Shown piece after piece: positions 36,579 to 45,175 of a DNA stretch of 64,000 nucleotides. The notes beneath the pieces are model-generated. The model was not told the DNA's origin. It saw nothing but the letters and a program-made list of their open reading frames with translations, and searched no databases. This DNA comes from Chryseobacterium sp. GVT01B (GTDB lineage: Bacteria > Bacteroidota > Bacteroidia > Flavobacteriales > Weeksellaceae). The first letter of the stretch is position 1. The number at the start of each line of letters is the position of its first letter. The stretch is from assembly GCF_019970045.1 (NCBI RefSeq), contig NZ_JAHXYI010000007.1, positions 1 to 64,000 of the forward strand, given 5' to 3'. Position numbers and translations under genes: made by a program.

Positions 36579-36987
36579 TTGAGAGTTGGTTTGGATTTTC
36601 TCCTTCTACAGGAAAATGTTTTTTGAGTTCAAGTCCTGTTTCCAGGATGGCACTTTTCAGAGCCTGGTAATAGTGTCCTTTGGCAAATTCAGCAGTAATA
36701 TAGTCATGAAGATGATCCCAGTAAATCTGTTTTACCTTTTCATGGATTCCGATATCTCCAATGATAGTCAGATATTTCTGTTCAAAATTGACATGGAAAA
36801 GAACAGCATTCCTTTCAGCGGTTTTGTCCATATTGAGCTTTTTGAAAACCTCAAATGCTGTCTTTGCATCACGGCTATCCGTATTGGAATCAATATGTAC
36901 CCTGATCTCTCCCGTAGAATGATCTTCCGCAGACTGAATCGCTTCCACAAGGGAAGCGATCTGTTGATTTGTAAGGAAATTACCCAT
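36559..36987 (-). CDS. TPM-domain protein, small
   Basis: The 142-residue protein carries one TPM domain (SVEAIQSAEDHSTGEIRVHIDS ... FHVNFEQKYLTIIGDIGIH) with no clear signal peptide. It is the second gene of a LemA-TPM-TPM operon, two bases after LemA, and overlaps the next gene by 20 bases. Function is unproven; the operon context suggests a shared envelope role. Confidence 0.85.
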   Translation of the reverse strand: MGNFLTNQQIASLVEAIQSAEDHSTGEIRVHIDSNTDSRDAKTAFEVFKKLNMDKTAERNAVLFHVNFEQKYLTIIGDIGIHEKVKQIYWDHLHDYITAEFAKGHYYQALKSAILETGLELKKHFPVEGENPNQLSNEITFS

Positions 36988-36989
36988 TA

Positions 36990-37595
36990 TTATTTGAATG
37001 CTTCAGGGGCTTTTTCAGCACCTGCCTCAGCTTTGAAATAAGGCTTTTCTTTAAAGTTGGTGAAATTCGCCAGAATATTATTCGGGAAAGTCTTGATAGA
37101 AGTGTTGTAATCTTGTGCAGCTTCGTTGTAATAAACAGTTTCTGTTCTGATACTGTTTTCGATAGCGGTATATTCTCTCTGGAAGTTGATATACTGTTGG
37201 TCTGCTTTTAAGTTTGGATAAGACTCCACTACAGCCATCAATCGGCTCAATGCTCCGGATAGTTCACCCTGTGCTGCCTGGAATTTAGCAATATCAGCGT
37301 CCGTCATATTCGTAGGATCGATATTGATAGAAGTAGCTTTAGAACGTGCTTCTACAACCTTCGTTAAAGTTTCCTGCTCAAATTTTGAATACGATTTTAC
37401 TGTTCTTTCCAGGTTAGGAATAAGGTTCGCTCTTTTCTGATACACCGTTTCTACGTTTGACCATTTTGTGTTGACCGTCTGTTCTTTGGTTACGAAATTA
37501 TTATATCCGCTTTTTCCCCAGAAGAATAGAACAGCAACAATGATAAGCAGGGCAATACCAATTGTTCCGGCGCCCAAACATCCTTTATTTTTCAT
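36990..37595 (-). CDS. LemA-family membrane protein
   Basis: The 201-residue protein has an N-terminal membrane helix (about 8-25) and a coiled-coil helical domain with YNNFVTKEQTVNTKWSNVET, typical of LemA. It is first in the operon with two TPM genes. A -7 box TATATTTG (minus strand, 37626-37633) lies 31 bases upstream, back to back with the folA promoter. Confidence 0.92.
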   Translation of the reverse strand: MKNKGCLGAGTIGIALLIIVAVLFFWGKSGYNNFVTKEQTVNTKWSNVETVYQKRANLIPNLERTVKSYSKFEQETLTKVVEARSKATSINIDPTNMTDADIAKFQAAQGELSGALSRLMAVVESYPNLKADQQYINFQREYTAIENSIRTETVYYNEAAQDYNTSIKTFPNNILANFTNFKEKPYFKAEAGAEKAPEAFK

Positions 37596-37625
37596 AGTTT
37601 ATTTTTTTAAATTTTTTGTGCTAAC

Positions 37626-37633
37626 CAAATATA
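37626..37633 (-). promoter_or_regulatory. -7 promoter box of the LemA operon
   Basis: The minus strand reads TATATTTG. It is separated by 12 bases from the folA -7 box on the other strand, giving tightly packed divergent promoters. Confidence 0.5.
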
Positions 37634-37645
37634 CAAATTATGTGC

Positions 37646-37653
37646 TAATTTTG
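37646..37653 (+). promoter_or_regulatory. -7 promoter box of folA
   Basis: TAATTTTG matches TAnnTTTG and ends 15 bases before the ATG, predicting a very short leader without a Shine-Dalgarno site. Confidence 0.55.
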
Positions 37654-37668
37654 TAAAAAATTATTTGA

Positions 37669-38166
37669 ATGACAACAATAGTGGTGGCAATGGGAGAGAA
37701 AAATGAGATTGGTTTTGATAATCAGTTGCTTTGGCATCTTCCTAAAGATTTAAAACATTTTAAAGATATTACTTCAGGGCATCCGATTATCATGGGAAGA
37801 AAAACATATGAAAGTATTGGGAAACCTCTTCCGAACCGTACCAATATTGTTGTGTCAAGAAAGAAAGACTGGTTTGAAGAAGGAATCCTTATTGTAGGAA
37901 GTATCAAGGAAGCATTGAAGTTTGCTAAAAAGATAGATGAAGAAGTTTTCGTTATCGGCGGAGGAAATATCTACGAACAGACTATGGAGGTTGTAGATAA
38001 GCTTGAAGTTACTTTGGTGAAGGCAGACCTTGAAGCTGATACATTCTTTCCGAAAATAGATCCGAAAATCTGGAAAAAAACAAACGAAATCTGCCACGAA
38101 AAAGATGAAAAGAATGGGTATGATTTCTGTTTCCAGACGTTTGAAAAAATAAAAAAAGATGCATAG
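37669..38166 (+). CDS. folA: Dihydrofolate reductase
   Basis: The 165-residue DHFR has IVVAMGEKNEIGFDNQLLWHLPKD at the start, IIMGRKTYESIGKPLPNRTN for the NADPH site, and VFVIGGGNIYEQTM near the end. It reduces dihydrofolate to tetrahydrofolate. In many Bacteroidota folA lies near thyA; thyA is not in this window. The promoter box sits close to the start codon. Confidence 0.95.
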   Translation: MTTIVVAMGEKNEIGFDNQLLWHLPKDLKHFKDITSGHPIIMGRKTYESIGKPLPNRTNIVVSRKKDWFEEGILIVGSIKEALKFAKKIDEEVFVIGGGNIYEQTMEVVDKLEVTLVKADLEADTFFPKIDPKIWKKTNEICHEKDEKNGYDFCFQTFEKIKKDA

Positions 38167-38168
38167 AG

Positions 38169-38264
38169 ATCAATAGTGAATTTTTGCTTCGCAAAGTGAA
38201 TCGTGATTTCTTACAGGTACAAAATTAACAAGCGCAGCGAATTGACCATTCACAATTGACTTTT
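38169..38264. repeat. Palindromic intergenic repeat, copy 3
   Basis: The same family as 14065-14270: a left part with GAATTTTTGCTTCGCAAAGTGAA, a centre with TTCTTACAGG, and a right part with AACAAGCGCAGCGAATTGACC ... CACAATTGAC. It lies right after folA. Confidence 0.65.
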
Positions 38265-38287
38265 TGAACTTTAAGCCTTAAATTTAT

Positions 38288-38295
38288 TATCTTTG
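38288..38295 (+). promoter_or_regulatory. -7 promoter box of the gene at 38314
   Basis: TATCTTTG matches TAnnTTTG and ends 18 bases before the ATG. Confidence 0.5.
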
Positions 38296-38313
38296 CACTT
38301 CTAAAATTTAATA

Positions 38314-38883
38314 ATGAATAAATACATAAAAATTGCAATAGCAGCAGTTCTTATCCTTGCAGGACTTTATCTGATGATTTTCACAAGAAATCTTGGATGG
38401 GGTATTGTTGTTTTTCTTTTAGCTTCATCCCCGATCTTACTATTCTTTAAAAATGAATATATCCTGTTGGCATTCTGGCAACTGAGAAAACAGAATATGG
38501 AAAAAGCCGGCGAGTGGTTGTCAAAAATAACTGACTATAAAGGACAGCTTCATAAAACTCAATATGGATATTTTCACTATTTATTAGGGTTGACACAAGC
38601 TCAGGACCATCCTGCAAAAGTAGAACCTTTTATGAAGAAAGCTTTGGAATATGGTTTGAATATGAAACATGACAGAGCGATGGCTACTTTAAACCTTGCA
38701 GCAGCGGCTATTTCTAAAGGAAGAAAACAGGAAGGACAGAAATTACTTGAAGAAGCTAAAAGACTAGACAGTGCCGGAATGATGACAGATCAGATCAAAA
38801 TGATGAAAGATCAGCTGAAAATGCCGACGATGCAGAAACATATGCACAATCCTAATATGAGAAACAGAGGAAAATTCTTCTAA
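38314..38883 (+). CDS. Membrane protein with a TPR-like tail, unknown function
   Basis: The 189-residue protein has two membrane helices in the first 55 residues (IAIAAVLILAGLYLMIF, then GIVVFLLASSPILLFF). A helical domain with repeated A-x(n)-A pairs follows (about 70-150; ALEYGLNMKHDRAMATLNLA), resembling tetratricopeptide repeats. The tail is Met-, Gln- and Asn-rich. No enzymatic motif is seen. It is closed by a strong hairpin. Confidence 0.7.
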   Translation: MNKYIKIAIAAVLILAGLYLMIFTRNLGWGIVVFLLASSPILLFFKNEYILLAFWQLRKQNMEKAGEWLSKITDYKGQLHKTQYGYFHYLLGLTQAQDHPAKVEPFMKKALEYGLNMKHDRAMATLNLAAAAISKGRKQEGQKLLEEAKRLDSAGMMTDQIKMMKDQLKMPTMQKHMHNPNMRNRGKFF

Positions 38884-38903
38884 TCGACATATAGATATAA
38901 TAT

Positions 38904-38930
38904 AAAAGTCCTGAATTTTCAGGACTTTTT
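38904..38930. terminator. Bidirectional terminator
   Basis: The 12-bp stem AAAAGTCCTGAA / TTCAGGACTTTT with a 2-nt centre lies between two convergent genes. It overlaps the last codons of the minus-strand gene ending at 38919. Confidence 0.8.
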
Positions 38931-39491
38931 GTTTTTTATAATGGGAGGAGGTGGTGGTGCTTCCTGCTTAAAAAATGTATCTCTTGGGTAAATATTTTCC
39001 CTTACAGTAAACAAATTGTCATGCTTCATAAATTTATCCTGGAGTCCATCATCATAAAATTTACGGCTCTGTTTTTTATAAGTTACAGTAACCAACGGGA
39101 AATCTCCTTTTTCATATGGTTTGTCTTCCTTATTCAGAAATTTAAGATAATTTTCAAAAGACAAAGAATCACCAGCTTTTACTTTGTAGATTATTTTTGG
39201 TAATGTTTGGCTCCTTTTATCATGTGATGCTGCTTCAGAATATTTCTCCAGAAACAGAGTGTCATTTTGTTTTGTAAATGTATAGATTTCAAATGCAAAG
39301 AACATGCAGGCTGAAAGATCAGTCTTTATTTTGATAGTATCTCCGTTTTCCATTCTTTCTGAAAAATGATAAATATCTTTATTCAAATCAAATTTACTTT
39401 CATGTTTGCAGGAGCATAAAGAAAGTGAAAGAATGGCGAAAAGTGAGTTTATCACTAAATTACATTTCCGAATTATTATGATCATACCCAT
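38919..39491 (-). CDS. Lipoprotein of unknown function
   Basis: The 190-residue protein has a lipoprotein signal ending LCSC. The body is charged, with no family I know; the tail is proline-rich (QEAPPPPPIIKN). The start codon overlaps the 3' end of the TRIC channel gene by up to 32 bases, so the two are probably translated from one transcript. Confidence 0.65.
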   Translation of the reverse strand: MGMIIIIRKCNLVINSLFAILSLSLCSCKHESKFDLNKDIYHFSERMENGDTIKIKTDLSACMFFAFEIYTFTKQNDTLFLEKYSEAASHDKRSQTLPKIIYKVKAGDSLSFENYLKFLNKEDKPYEKGDFPLVTVTYKKQSRKFYDDGLQDKFMKHDNLFTVRENIYPRDTFFKQEAPPPPPIIKNKKS

Positions 39492-40095
39492 AAAATTTAG
39501 GCATCTGCCAATGGTATTTTACAGCGAGGGTTCGTATAGCAACAATAAGAAGGATGGTAAGAATCTGTACAAAGGTGTAGGAAAGAAGAGAGTATTTTGT
39601 CATCAATAAGAATACTGCTCCTCCCACGATACATGCTGTGGCATAAATTTCCTTTCTGAAAATCAAAGGAATTCTGTTGAGCAATATATCCCGGATAATT
39701 CCTCCGAAACAACCCGTTATAGTTCCTAATGCAATACAGATCATAGGATGTATACCTGCATTTAAGCCTTTCTGAACTCCGATAATGGTAAATAATCCAA
39801 GACCAAAGCTGTCGAAGATAAATAAAGTTACTTTAAAGTTTTTCTCAAGAGATTTGAATACCATTGAAAAAATACTGGTCACCAGAATCAGGGTACACAT
39901 CAGAATATCATGCATCCAGAATACGGGAATATCAAGCAGCAGGTCTCTTACAGTTCCGCCTCCCACAGAGGTTACAAATGCAATAATAAGCACTCCGAAC
40001 GGATCAAGCCGTTTCTGCATAGCCGCAAAACTTCCCGACATGGAAAAGGCAATGGTCCCCAGGACTTCTATGGCAAAATTGAACTGTTCGTGCAT
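39460..40095 (-). CDS. Trimeric intracellular cation (TRIC) channel-like protein
   Basis: About 211 residues from the ATG at 40095. It is hydrophobic with seven helices in two repeats, each with a glycine-rich pore motif: LGTIAFSMSGSFAAMQKRLD with VGGGTVRD in the first, and ITGCFGGIIRDI in the second. This is the UPF0126/TRIC family, channels for K+ and other monovalent cations. I reject the longer frame starting at 40167 because its N-terminal 24 residues are unlike the family. Confidence 0.88.
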   Translation of the reverse strand: MHEQFNFAIEVLGTIAFSMSGSFAAMQKRLDPFGVLIIAFVTSVGGGTVRDLLLDIPVFWMHDILMCTLILVTSIFSMVFKSLEKNFKVTLFIFDSFGLGLFTIIGVQKGLNAGIHPMICIALGTITGCFGGIIRDILLNRIPLIFRKEIYATACIVGGAVFLLMTKYSLLSYTFVQILTILLIVAIRTLAVKYHWQMPKFYGYDHNNSEM

Positions 40096-40110
40096 ATCTG
40101 TTATAAATGG

Positions 40111-40177
40111 TAAATGATAATTGATGAATGATTTTTTGCTTAAGCAAATTCTTGGCCATTGTATCAATTATCATTTA
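40111..40177. repeat. Perfect 15-bp inverted repeat
   Basis: TAAATGATAATTGAT (40111-40125) and ATCAATTATCATTTA (40163-40177) are exact inverted copies separated by 37 bases. The element lies between coaD and the TRIC gene and resembles the imperfect repeat near 183-270. It has no T-run and no gene. Confidence 0.6.
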
Positions 40178-40200
40178 TCGCTTATCAAATATTGTTTTGT

Positions 40201-40665
40201 CTATCTCTCCACTCTCACCGAATCCGGAACCATCAGTTCATATTCGCCGCCGTGGGTGATGATTTCCCTTACGATGCTGCTGCTGATGAAAGATTTTCCT
40301 GAAGAGGTCAGTAAGAATACGGTTTCCAGTTTTTTGTGGGCTAACGTTCTGTTGGTGTGGGCAATTGCTTTTTCAAATTCAAAATCGGCCGGGTTTCTTA
40401 ATCCTCTGATAATGTATTGAGCGTTTTTTTCAAAACAGTAGTCTACTGTTAAGCCTTCAAACGAATCTACTTCCACATTGGGAAATTCTGCTACGGAATT
40501 CTGGATAAATTCCATTCTTTTCTCCAAAGGGAACATGTATTTCTTCTGAGAATTCTGTCCGATAGCGATGATTAATTTATCAAATAGCGGTGCCGCTCTT
40601 TCTATAATGTCGTAATGTCCTAGTGTAATCGGGTCAAATGACCCAGGGAAAACAGCAATTTTCAT
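40201..40665 (-). CDS. coaD: Phosphopantetheine adenylyltransferase
   Basis: The 154-residue enzyme makes dephospho-CoA from phosphopantetheine and ATP. The nucleotidyl-transfer motif FPGSFDPITLGH (residues 6-17) and the ISSSIVREI ending are diagnostic. Length is typical. The gene lies downstream of ddl on the same strand. Confidence 0.95.
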   Translation of the reverse strand: MKIAVFPGSFDPITLGHYDIIERAAPLFDKLIIAIGQNSQKKYMFPLEKRMEFIQNSVAEFPNVEVDSFEGLTVDYCFEKNAQYIIRGLRNPADFEFEKAIAHTNRTLAHKKLETVFLLTSSGKSFISSSIVREIITHGGEYELMVPDSVRVER

Positions 40666-40749
40666 GTTGTACGAGTTATGATTTTGGTTAGTGAATTATC
40701 TATTATCAATTTTGAATCAATTTCTAACAGATAATTTCTAACTTCTATA

Positions 40750-41739
40750 TTATTTATTTAAAGCTTTTTCAACCTCATTTCCACAAAGATCCATAATGGA
40801 AATTCCATAGTGTCTTGCCTGTTGTGGAAGAATACTTGCAGGAGAGAATCCCGGATTGGTATTCATTTCAAGCATATAGGGAATTCCGTCCATCAGGATG
40901 AATTCACTTCTTGAAAAACCGCTCATTCCTAGTGAATTGTACGCTCTTTTAGCGATTTCTTCCACTCTTTTTGTGGTTGCTTCATCAATTCTTGCGGGTG
41001 TAATTTCTTCAGAAGCCCCTTCATATTTTGCTTCATAATCAAAAAACTCATTGGTAGGAACAATTTCTGTAATTCCCAGAACGATGGTTTCTCCTTTAAA
41101 ATCGATAACACCTACAGAAACTTCCATTCCGTCCAGGAAACTTTCGATCAGGATTTCATTATCTTCTTTGAATGCAATTTCAGTAGCGGCAATCAGTTCA
41201 GATTTTTCTTTTACTTTAGAGATTCCCAGAGAAGATCCGGATTGGTTGGGTTTTACAAATAGCGGAAGATTTAATTCTGATACAATCTCATCTACATTGA
41301 TGTCTTCGCCTTTTCTTAAATAGATGCTTTTTGCGGAAGGAATCCCATATTTTGATAATACGGCAAGAGTATCTTTCTTATTGAATGTAAGAGCGCTCTG
41401 GTAAAAATCACATCCTGTATATTTTTGACCTATTGCATCCCAGTATGCCTGAAGAATTCCGTTTTCTCCCGGAGTTCCATGGATAATATTGAAGCAGGCA
41501 TCAAATTTTAAGGTTTCTCCATTATCTAAAGTTACAGAAAAATCACCTCTGTTGATCTCGTATTTTTTATCATTTTCCCCTAAAAAATACCACTCATCTT
41601 TAAGGACTACTACTTTATATACGTCATAGAGATTTCTGTCTAAAGAATCATAAATCAATTGTCCGCTTTTTAAGGAAACGACATATTCATCAGAATAGCC
41701 TCCCATTACTACGGCAACACTTTTTTTGTTCATAACCAT
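40750..41739 (-). CDS. ddl: D-alanine--D-alanine ligase
   Basis: The 329-residue ATP-grasp ligase joins two D-alanines for the peptidoglycan precursor. Features are KKSVAVVMGGYSDEYVVSL at the start, FVKPNQSGSSLGISKV for ATP, and MLEMNTNPGFSPASI for magnesium and product. The start may be two codons later (MNKK). A -7 box (TAAATTTG, minus strand, 41756-41763) is 17 bases upstream. Confidence 0.95.
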   Translation of the reverse strand: MVMNKKSVAVVMGGYSDEYVVSLKSGQLIYDSLDRNLYDVYKVVVLKDEWYFLGENDKKYEINRGDFSVTLDNGETLKFDACFNIIHGTPGENGILQAYWDAIGQKYTGCDFYQSALTFNKKDTLAVLSKYGIPSAKSIYLRKGEDINVDEIVSELNLPLFVKPNQSGSSLGISKVKEKSELIAATEIAFKEDNEILIESFLDGMEVSVGVIDFKGETIVLGITEIVPTNEFFDYEAKYEGASEEITPARIDEATTKRVEEIAKRAYNSLGMSGFSRSEFILMDGIPYMLEMNTNPGFSPASILPQQARHYGISIMDLCGNEVEKALNK

Positions 41740-41755
41740 ATAGTATCAATTAAGG

Positions 41756-41763
41756 CAAATTTA
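41756..41763 (-). promoter_or_regulatory. -7 promoter box of ddl
   Basis: The minus strand reads TAAATTTG. It lies back to back with the PASTA-gene promoter. Confidence 0.5.
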
Positions 41764-41855
41764 AACATTTTATGTAATGCAATATGGGAAATCGGCAAAT
41801 TTTAAGATCAAAAATGAATTGTGTTAAATAAAAAGACCATTCTAAAATTATTAGC

Positions 41856-41863
41856 TATATTTG
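41856..41863 (+). promoter_or_regulatory. -7 promoter box of the PASTA gene
   Basis: TATATTTG matches TAnnTTTG. It lies inside the longest possible reading frame (a GTG at 41821), so the real start must be downstream, at the ATG at 41890. Confidence 0.55.
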
Positions 41864-41889
41864 CGGTTATAATTAAAGTATTTTTAAGT

Positions 41890-42975
41890 ATGCTTAAATC
41901 ACTTTTCAATTGGAAAGTTTTACTGAATTTAGTAATAGCCATCGGTGTTTTTGCAGGGTTGGTATGGCTCACATTTCGCTGGTTGGAACACCATACAAAC
42001 CATGGTCAGGAAATACCTGTTCCTAATATTGTTAATAAATCTATACATGACGCTGTTAAAATTTTAGATGATACAGGATTGGAATATGAAGTAGACAGTG
42101 CCAACTATAATCCTAAATACAGACCATTCCAGGTTCTTCAGGTTTATCCTGCACCGGGTTCCCGTGTAAAGGACGGAAGAACGGTACACCTTACAGTAAA
42201 CCCGAGAACATGGGCACCAATTGCCGTTCCGGATGTTATCAATAAATATTCAGGGCTGGCATTCCAGAGACTGGATCAGGTGGGTCTTAAAATTGGAGAT
42301 ACCATTTATGAACCAAGTATTCAGAAGGATGCCCTTTTAAGAATTTTATATAAAGGAAATGCTGTAAATCCGGGAGCACGTTTACCTAGATTCTCAGTTA
42401 TTGATGTAGTAGTAGGATCAGGTCCTATGAGAAATATTTCCATTCCAAATGTAGTAGGACTTACGGTAAAAGAAGCAAGAGCTGTTATTACCAAAAGTAT
42501 GTTTGAAGTTGGGTTGGTAGAACATGAAGATGGAAGCAAAGACGAATCTGATATTATTTATTATCAGGATCCTGCTTCAGGGGATGTACGTGACCAGGGA
42601 ATGCAGATTGACCTTTGGGCCAGTAAGAAAACTCCGGCAGAATTAAGAGCAAAAATAGAGCAGCTGAATTCTATTTACCGTATGAAGGTGGATACTTCAC
42701 TTCCTCCGGTACGATATGAAGAAGTACAGCATAATGAACCAAGTTATAGTGCTCCTGTAGTACCTGCTCCTGCACCGAAAAGAGAAATTCCAAAGCCTGA
42801 AGTACCAAAAACTGAGACCCCTAAGACTCAGACAACGACTTCTAAACCTGCAGCTTCAGCAACCGAGAAACCTAAAACTTCTAATACTGCCCCTGCTACA
42901 GCTAAACCAACGGCTTCAACAACGACACAACAACCTGCTCAAAAGCCTAAAAAAGCTAAAGTGCAAATAGATTAA
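41890..42975 (+). CDS. PASTA-domain membrane protein
   Basis: The 361-residue protein has one membrane helix (about 10-32). Three PASTA domains follow, starting near PVPNIVNKSIHDAV, APIAVPDVINKYSG and ISIPNVVGLTVKEA. The last about 90 residues are a Pro/Thr/Ala/Lys-rich tail. PASTA domains bind peptidoglycan fragments or beta-lactams. Here they are not linked to a kinase or penicillin-binding protein, which is usual for Bacteroidota. An RluD-type gene follows in the same operon. The start is chosen by the promoter box. Confidence 0.88.
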   Translation: MLKSLFNWKVLLNLVIAIGVFAGLVWLTFRWLEHHTNHGQEIPVPNIVNKSIHDAVKILDDTGLEYEVDSANYNPKYRPFQVLQVYPAPGSRVKDGRTVHLTVNPRTWAPIAVPDVINKYSGLAFQRLDQVGLKIGDTIYEPSIQKDALLRILYKGNAVNPGARLPRFSVIDVVVGSGPMRNISIPNVVGLTVKEARAVITKSMFEVGLVEHEDGSKDESDIIYYQDPASGDVRDQGMQIDLWASKKTPAELRAKIEQLNSIYRMKVDTSLPPVRYEEVQHNEPSYSAPVVPAPAPKREIPKPEVPKTETPKTQTTTSKPAASATEKPKTSNTAPATAKPTASTTTQQPAQKPKKAKVQID

Positions 42976-43048
42976 GAACAGATTAATATCAAAAATACAG
43001 GCTTCAACTGCAAAATGTTGAGGCCTTTTGTGTAAAAAATATAAAACA

Positions 43049-44122
43049 ATGTCAGAAGATAACGAAGATTTTTTAGATGAAGAATTATTAGATTCCCACA
43101 GTATTGAAAACATCGATATTGACGAGGAAAATAAGGGATTGTATGAACATCTTAATATCACTGTTGACAGTAAACAGGAGCCATTAAGAATTGATAAGTT
43201 CCTTTTGATCTACAGACAGAATTCTTCAAGGAATAAAATTTCACAGACCTGCAGAGCCGGAAATGTTGTAGTGAACGGAACTCCGGTAAAGCAAAATTAT
43301 CGTGTGAAGCCGGGAGATCAGATTTCGGTACTGCTTACCCATCCTCCAAGAGAGAATGTCATTATTCCGCAGGATATCCCTGTAAATATCATTTATGAAG
43401 ATGATGACCTTGTAGTGGTAGATAAGGAAGCCGGAATGGTAGTACACCCGGGATTCGGAAACTGGGACGGTACATTGGTGAATGCGCTGGCTTTCCATTT
43501 TGAAAAGAATGGAGCAAAGTCTGATCTTGACAGGGTAGGACTTGTTCACAGGATTGATAAAGATACATCCGGACTGCTGGTAATTGCCAAGAACGAATAT
43601 GCATTGAGCTTTCTGGCGAAACAATTCTTCAACAGAACAACCAAGAGACTGTACTGGGCTTTTGTGTGGGGGAACCCGCAGGATGAAGAAGGTACAATCA
43701 GAGGTCATATCGGAAGACATCCTAAAAACAGAATGCAGATGTCTGTTTATGAAGACGGCAGCCAGGGAAAACATGCAGTAACCCACTATAAAGTCTTAGA
43801 AAGATTCAAATATATGACATGGGTAGAGTGTAAACTTGAAACGGGAAGAACCCATCAGATCAGGGCGCATTTCAGACATATCGGCCACACTTTGTTTAAT
43901 GATGAAAGATATGAGGGACATACTCCTTTAAGAGGGGTAAATCTTCCGAAATACAAACAATTTATTAAAAATGTTTTCGAAATTTTACCAAGACATGCCC
44001 TTCATGCCCATACCCTCGGATTTATACACCCAACGACAAAAAAGGAATTATATTTTGAGAGCCCAATGCCCAAAGATATGGCGGATGCCGTAAAAAAATG
44101 GAGAAATTATTTAGAAAACTAA
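43049..44122 (+). CDS. RluA/RluD-family 23S rRNA pseudouridine synthase
   Basis: The 357-residue protein has an acidic N-terminus and an S4 RNA-binding domain (about 30-95; LRIDKFLLIYRQNSSRNKIS). The synthase domain carries the catalytic-aspartate motif HRIDKDTSGLLVIAKN. It changes uridines of large-subunit RNA into pseudouridine; RluD-type specificity is inferred. I start it at the ATG at 43049 rather than the GTG at 43028. It is probably co-transcribed with the PASTA gene. Confidence 0.9.
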   Translation: MSEDNEDFLDEELLDSHSIENIDIDEENKGLYEHLNITVDSKQEPLRIDKFLLIYRQNSSRNKISQTCRAGNVVVNGTPVKQNYRVKPGDQISVLLTHPPRENVIIPQDIPVNIIYEDDDLVVVDKEAGMVVHPGFGNWDGTLVNALAFHFEKNGAKSDLDRVGLVHRIDKDTSGLLVIAKNEYALSFLAKQFFNRTTKRLYWAFVWGNPQDEEGTIRGHIGRHPKNRMQMSVYEDGSQGKHAVTHYKVLERFKYMTWVECKLETGRTHQIRAHFRHIGHTLFNDERYEGHTPLRGVNLPKYKQFIKNVFEILPRHALHAHTLGFIHPTTKKELYFESPMPKDMADAVKKWRNYLEN

Positions 44123-44142
44123 AAATATATTGAGAATTTTTT

Positions 44143-44150
44143 TATATTTG
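44143..44150 (+). promoter_or_regulatory. -7 promoter box of the PorP/SprF gene
   Basis: TATATTTG matches TAnnTTTG. It fixes the start at the ATG at 44174 and makes the TTG at 44156 unlikely. Confidence 0.55.
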
Positions 44151-44173
44151 TTGAATTGAAATCAAGATTTGTT

Positions 44174-45124
44174 ATGAGAAAACTATATGCTATCGTATGT
44201 TTAGCTCTTTTGTCAAATGCATACAAAGCACAAGAATCACTACCATACTATCAGCAATATCTTTTGGATGGTGAGTTCCTGTTCAACCCAGCTCAATACG
44301 GAAAAACAGATTACGTACAGCTCAACGCCAATTATCAACAACAATTTTCAAAGTTCAACAATTCTCCGAATGTTCAGTCAATCGGGATTAATGCGAATAT
44401 CTTTGATAGAGTAGGTGCTGGTATTTCCGTGTTCAGAGACAGTAACGGACCTATCTCTGCGGGCGGTATCACGGCTGGTGCTTCATATTTTATTCCTCTA
44501 AGTAGTGAAGGAGATAGAAAAGACCAGTTCTCTTTCGGTACAAGTGTTAACTTCTATAACATGAACTTTGATTATTCTAAAATTAATACTGAAGAAGGAG
44601 GTGACCCGTTATTGAGAGGTGAAGAAAGTAACATCTTCATGGTGTATGCTAACTTCGGTTTGGCTGCTACTTATAGAGGGTTATTCGGGGGTGTTTCCGT
44701 AAATGATATCGCATTAAGTAATGATGCTTCTATCGTAAACAACTACGAGCCTTCTCCAATTAAATTCTTCTTAAACTTAGGATATAACTGGAACATTGCT
44801 GATAATATTACAATTGCACCTTCAGCATTGATCAACCTTAATACAAACTCAACGAGAATGATCGACTGGAACTTAATGGCGACTTTCTCTAACGATATCA
44901 ACGCATTCTCTTTCGGGGTAAGCTACAGAACGGTTCAGAACAGATTTGACAATCAGAACCTGAGTATCTCTCCAATTGTAAAAGTGAGATTCAACAAATT
45001 CATGATCGGAGCAACTTATAACCTTGGAATATCTGATATTCAGAGCTATGGTGGAAACAGCTTCATGATTGGTCTTGGTTATAACTTTGACAACTTTATT
45101 AATGCTAGAGGATTTAGATACTAA
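44174..45124 (+). CDS. PorP/SprF-family type IX secretion membrane protein
   Basis: The 316-residue outer membrane barrel has a signal peptide and the family start ESLPYYQQYLLDGEFLFNPA. It ends in repeated amphipathic strands and a terminal aromatic pair. SprF assists SprB export during gliding, and PorP is part of the T9SS. Family members often sit beside a large adhesin gene. No such gene is next to it here, so this is an isolated paralogue. Confidence 0.88.
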   Translation: MRKLYAIVCLALLSNAYKAQESLPYYQQYLLDGEFLFNPAQYGKTDYVQLNANYQQQFSKFNNSPNVQSIGINANIFDRVGAGISVFRDSNGPISAGGITAGASYFIPLSSEGDRKDQFSFGTSVNFYNMNFDYSKINTEEGGDPLLRGEESNIFMVYANFGLAATYRGLFGGVSVNDIALSNDASIVNNYEPSPIKFFLNLGYNWNIADNITIAPSALINLNTNSTRMIDWNLMATFSNDINAFSFGVSYRTVQNRFDNQNLSISPIVKVRFNKFMIGATYNLGISDIQSYGGNSFMIGLGYNFDNFINARGFRY

Positions 45125-45147
45125 TTAATTTAATTTAAATAAATTTG

Positions 45148-45175
45148 AGCTCTGAAAAATTTCAGAGCTTTTTTT
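45148..45175 (+). terminator. Terminator of the PorP/SprF gene
   Basis: The stem AGCTCTGAA / TTCAGAGCT is followed by a T-run that ends at the next start codon. A -7 box TAAATTTG (45140-45147) touches the left arm, so the hairpin could also be the leader of the next gene. Confidence 0.75.

Noticed and set aside
43241..43786. 181-codon minus-strand frame
   Set aside because: It is a shadow of the RluD-type synthase on the other strand.
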